A stretch of DNA of 64,000 nt, taken from assembly GCA_001970955.1 (NCBI GenBank), contig MPUH01000052.1:1-64000 (forward strand), read 5' to 3'. Each line of letters opens with the position of its first letter. The stretch's first letter is position 1. This stretch comes from Stentor coeruleus. Taxonomy: Eukaryota; Ciliophora; Heterotrichea; Heterotrichida; Stentoridae. The position numbers were made by a program, and so were the translations under genes. This document shows, one piece after another, positions 62,248-64,000 of this stretch. The notes under the pieces were generated by a model that saw only the letters and a list, made by a program, of their open reading frames with translations, did not search any database and was not told the DNA's origin.

Positions 62248-62488
62248 TTTACTGTATAAATATTAGAAGTTATGATAATTATGAATAATTAAAATTAGTT
62301 TAGAGTTTATATTAGATGAATGTTTTCAGATAATTTTCCAAATTTTTTTCAAATTGATTTGACTTGGTATAATCAATATTCTATATATTTTTATTGAAAA
62401 ATTAGCTAAACACATAACTCAAAAAAATCTAATCCAAATCCACTAATTCTATTCTCAAACTATACTCAAAATATCTAAAACTACTTAT

Positions 62489-62935
62489 CTACTTATTTTT
62501 TTGCTTCCCTTTCGCTTTTGATACCTTAGGTGCATTCTTAGGAGCCTTATCAAACTTTTGTGCAGTTGTAGCTTTTTTCTTTTGCCTATCTTTAATTTCC
62601 CTCAAAGCCTGCTCTCTCATAGCCTGTCTAACTTCAGGCTTTTCTTCTCTTTTCTTTTTAATATCATCCAAAGTTGCCCCAACATAAGCTTTTTGTACTC
62701 TAACAACTTTACGAACTCTACGTTTCTTAACTGTTTCTGCTCTTCCTTTTTTATTAAGCCTACGCCAATCTTGAGTCCAAGTAAGTTTAACAGCTTTTAT
62801 TCTTTGATGGAATAAAGAACGAACCTTAGAACCGATGAATAACTGGATTTTCCCATCTTTTGATATAAATCTACTGCCTCGGCCTGGCCATACTTTCATA
62901 TCAGAGAAAGAGCAGGTTCCAGTATTTATCACCAT
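62489..62935 (-). CDS. RPL24: Large-subunit ribosomal protein eL24
   Basis: 148 aa, intronless. The N-terminal domain is clearly eL24: CSFSDMKVWPGRGSRFISKD, then GKIQLFIGSKVRSLF, and LTWTQDWRRLNKKGRAE. As in other ciliate and some protist versions, the Cys pairs of the zinc-ribbon form are largely lost (one Cys remains at residue 8). The C-terminal tail is Lys/Arg/Ala-rich (RQKKKATTAQKFDKAPKNAP) and forms the long rRNA-contacting extension. It sits in the large subunit near the subunit interface. The start is confirmed by the conserved first residues. Confidence 0.95.
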   Translation of the reverse strand: MVINTGTCSFSDMKVWPGRGSRFISKDGKIQLFIGSKVRSLFHQRIKAVKLTWTQDWRRLNKKGRAETVKKRRVRKVVRVQKAYVGATLDDIKKKREEKPEVRQAMREQALREIKDRQKKKATTAQKFDKAPKNAPKVSKAKGKQKNK

Positions 62936-63025
62936 TTATTTATAGGAATATATGAAGAACTAGGGATTTTTTTTTGTTTTATTAAGATTATTTGAAGTGA
63001 GTTTTTAAAATATAAAATAATAGAG

Positions 63026-64000
63026 TTATGAGAGGAGGAAGTATGTAGCGGTTGCATGGTTCATTTCATTGTTACGAAGAGATTTCATTACGAAATCATA
63101 AGGAAAACCAAGTTCGCTTATATCATTGAGATTTATCTCACGGAATTCTTCAGGATTACTTTCTTTGAGTATGCGTGGGCAGAATTGTGGAATTGTTTTA
63201 TCAACATCTTTAATGTTTTTAATCATAAACCAAGGATGACAAAGAACATCTTGAAGACTGCAGCGTTCTGTAGGTTCAACGACTATCATTTTTCTTAAAA
63301 GATCTTTAGCAGTTTCTGAAACCTCATTAGGGATATCAAAAACCCCTGACAATATAACTTTGTGCAAATCAGATATGTTGGTAGCTCTAAATGGTATAGT
63401 CCCACATATCATTGTGTAAAGGACTATACCAATACTCCAAACATCAACAGTATAACCTTCATACCCTTCATTTTTAATAATTTCTGGGGCAAGATAAGCT
63501 GGGGTTCCGCATTGATCCATGACAATTTCGCCTGGTTTAATAATTTTACTTACCCCAAAGTCACATATTTTAATTGTAGAGTAGCTAGAATCAATAAGAA
63601 TGTTGTCTAGCTTAAAATCCCTATGGAGAATCCCAGCTTCATGTATAACGAGAGCACCTTGGACAATCTGTTTAAATATTTTTTTCGCTTCTTCTTCCTT
63701 AAGTTTCCCTTTATCTCTAACATAATGAAGTAAATCCCCTCCTCCGGCATATTCCAAAACCATTAAAAAATTCTTATCCGATTCGAAAACCTCTAATATT
63801 TTTATCACAAACCTGCTTTTTATCTTCCTTAGAATATACACTTCTTGAAAAACCTTCTTTTGAGATCTTTGATTCTGTAGTTGAGCTTTTGATATAGCTT
63901 TTATAGCAACTTTTTTCCCTGTAAGCCTATGTTCACAAAGTAAAACTTTACCAAATGCCCCTTTTCCTATAATACTAACTACACGATAAAACTCAATTGA
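63026..64000 (-). CDS. MARK/SNF1-type (CAMK group) Ser/Thr kinase with C-terminal UBA-like domain, partial
   Basis: The frame runs off the right edge; 324 residues are visible. Near its start comes FYRVVSIIGKGAFGKVLLCE, the glycine-rich loop, then AIKAISKA with the catalytic Lys. Further: GILHRDFKLDNIL, IKICDFGVSKII, CGTPAYLAPEII and GYTVDVWSIGIVLYTMICGT. The kinase is complete. Residues after ~270 give ISELGFPYDFVMKSLRNNEM then NHATATYFLLS, a UBA-like domain as in MARK and AMPK-related kinases (LGF/Y-x-x-E..., N-x-A-x-A-T-Y-L-L). The family acts in polarity and energy signalling. No intron is visible in this part. The N-terminal extension, if any, is outside. Confidence 0.88.
   Translation of the reverse strand, partial: SIEFYRVVSIIGKGAFGKVLLCEHRLTGKKVAIKAISKAQLQNQRSQKKVFQEVYILRKIKSRFVIKILEVFESDKNFLMVLEYAGGGDLLHYVRDKGKLKEEEAKKIFKQIVQGALVIHEAGILHRDFKLDNILIDSSYSTIKICDFGVSKIIKPGEIVMDQCGTPAYLAPEIIKNEGYEGYTVDVWSIGIVLYTMICGTIPFRATNISDLHKVILSGVFDIPNEVSETAKDLLRKMIVVEPTERCSLQDVLCHPWFMIKNIKDVDKTIPQFCPRILKESNPEEFREINLNDISELGFPYDFVMKSLRNNEMNHATATYFLLS

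Noticed and set aside
1-64000. Non-standard genetic code for the organism
   Set aside because: Conserved genes never need TAA, TAG or TGA as sense codons, and all three occur as natural stops, for example TGA after the USP-like protein and TAA or TAG elsewhere.
1-64000. CRISPR arrays, transposons, telomeric repeats
   Set aside because: No regularly spaced repeats, terminal inverted repeats, transposase, reverse-transcriptase motifs or telomere-like tracts were seen.

Overview
The window looks like macronuclear DNA of a heterotrich ciliate close to Stentor. I spliced 16 introns across 13 genes. Every one is exactly 15 nt, starts GT, ends AG and has A at its tenth base. Genes are A+T rich, use the standard code and end in TAA, TAG or TGA. 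Tiny 15-nt introns plus a standard code is the Stentor pattern; Blepharisma, which reads TGA as Trp, fits less well. There is no operon structure, and I see no convincing tRNA, rRNA, CRISPR array or transposon.

Layout. 0-9 kb: the tail of a degenerate kinase, a coiled-coil protein, a secreted protein and an ARM-kinase of NEK10 type. 10-16.5 kb is dense: a small protein, NPRL3 (GATOR1), two helical-repeat proteins, a CDC50 flippase subunit, arginase and a two-finger C2H2 protein. 17-26 kb: a USP-fold protein without its catalytic residues, UTP4, SIN3 and a SAPS-type PP6 regulatory subunit. 26-32 kb: A+T-rich DNA with apparent gene remains, an orphan gene and a FYVE-like/STE20 kinase. 32-45 kb: DDX18/HAS1, PAM16/TIM16, a disordered protein, a PX-START-like protein, a secreted protein, a polytopic membrane protein with an F-box, and U2AF2. 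46-56 kb: two large tandem genes of an unrecognised von Willebrand A / RGG family, with a decayed module of the same family between them. 56-64 kb: an OST3/6 subunit, a bacterial-type glucokinase, a coiled-coil protein with a GAR-like domain, eL24 and a MARK/SNF1-type kinase cut by the window end.

The genes are mostly unrelated housekeeping functions: ribosome assembly (UTP4, DDX18, eL24), splicing (U2AF2), chromatin (SIN3), protein import and glycosylation (PAM16, OST3/6), nutrient signalling (NPRL3, glucokinase, kinases). They do not form a pathway. The most unusual content is the vWA/RGG family with its repeated C-terminal module. In one gene that module is intact twice. In its neighbour the second copy survives only as a stop-riddled relic directly after the stop codon. 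Other intergenic stretches also read like eroded coding sequence, most clearly an FPL (CLEC16A-type) fragment beside DDX18.

Assembly caution. Ten single N bases are each flanked by near-identical copies of 65-135 bp. These are almost certainly unmerged contig ends, not biological duplications. Removing one copy restores frame in four genes (NEK10-like, the F-box membrane protein and both vWA genes).
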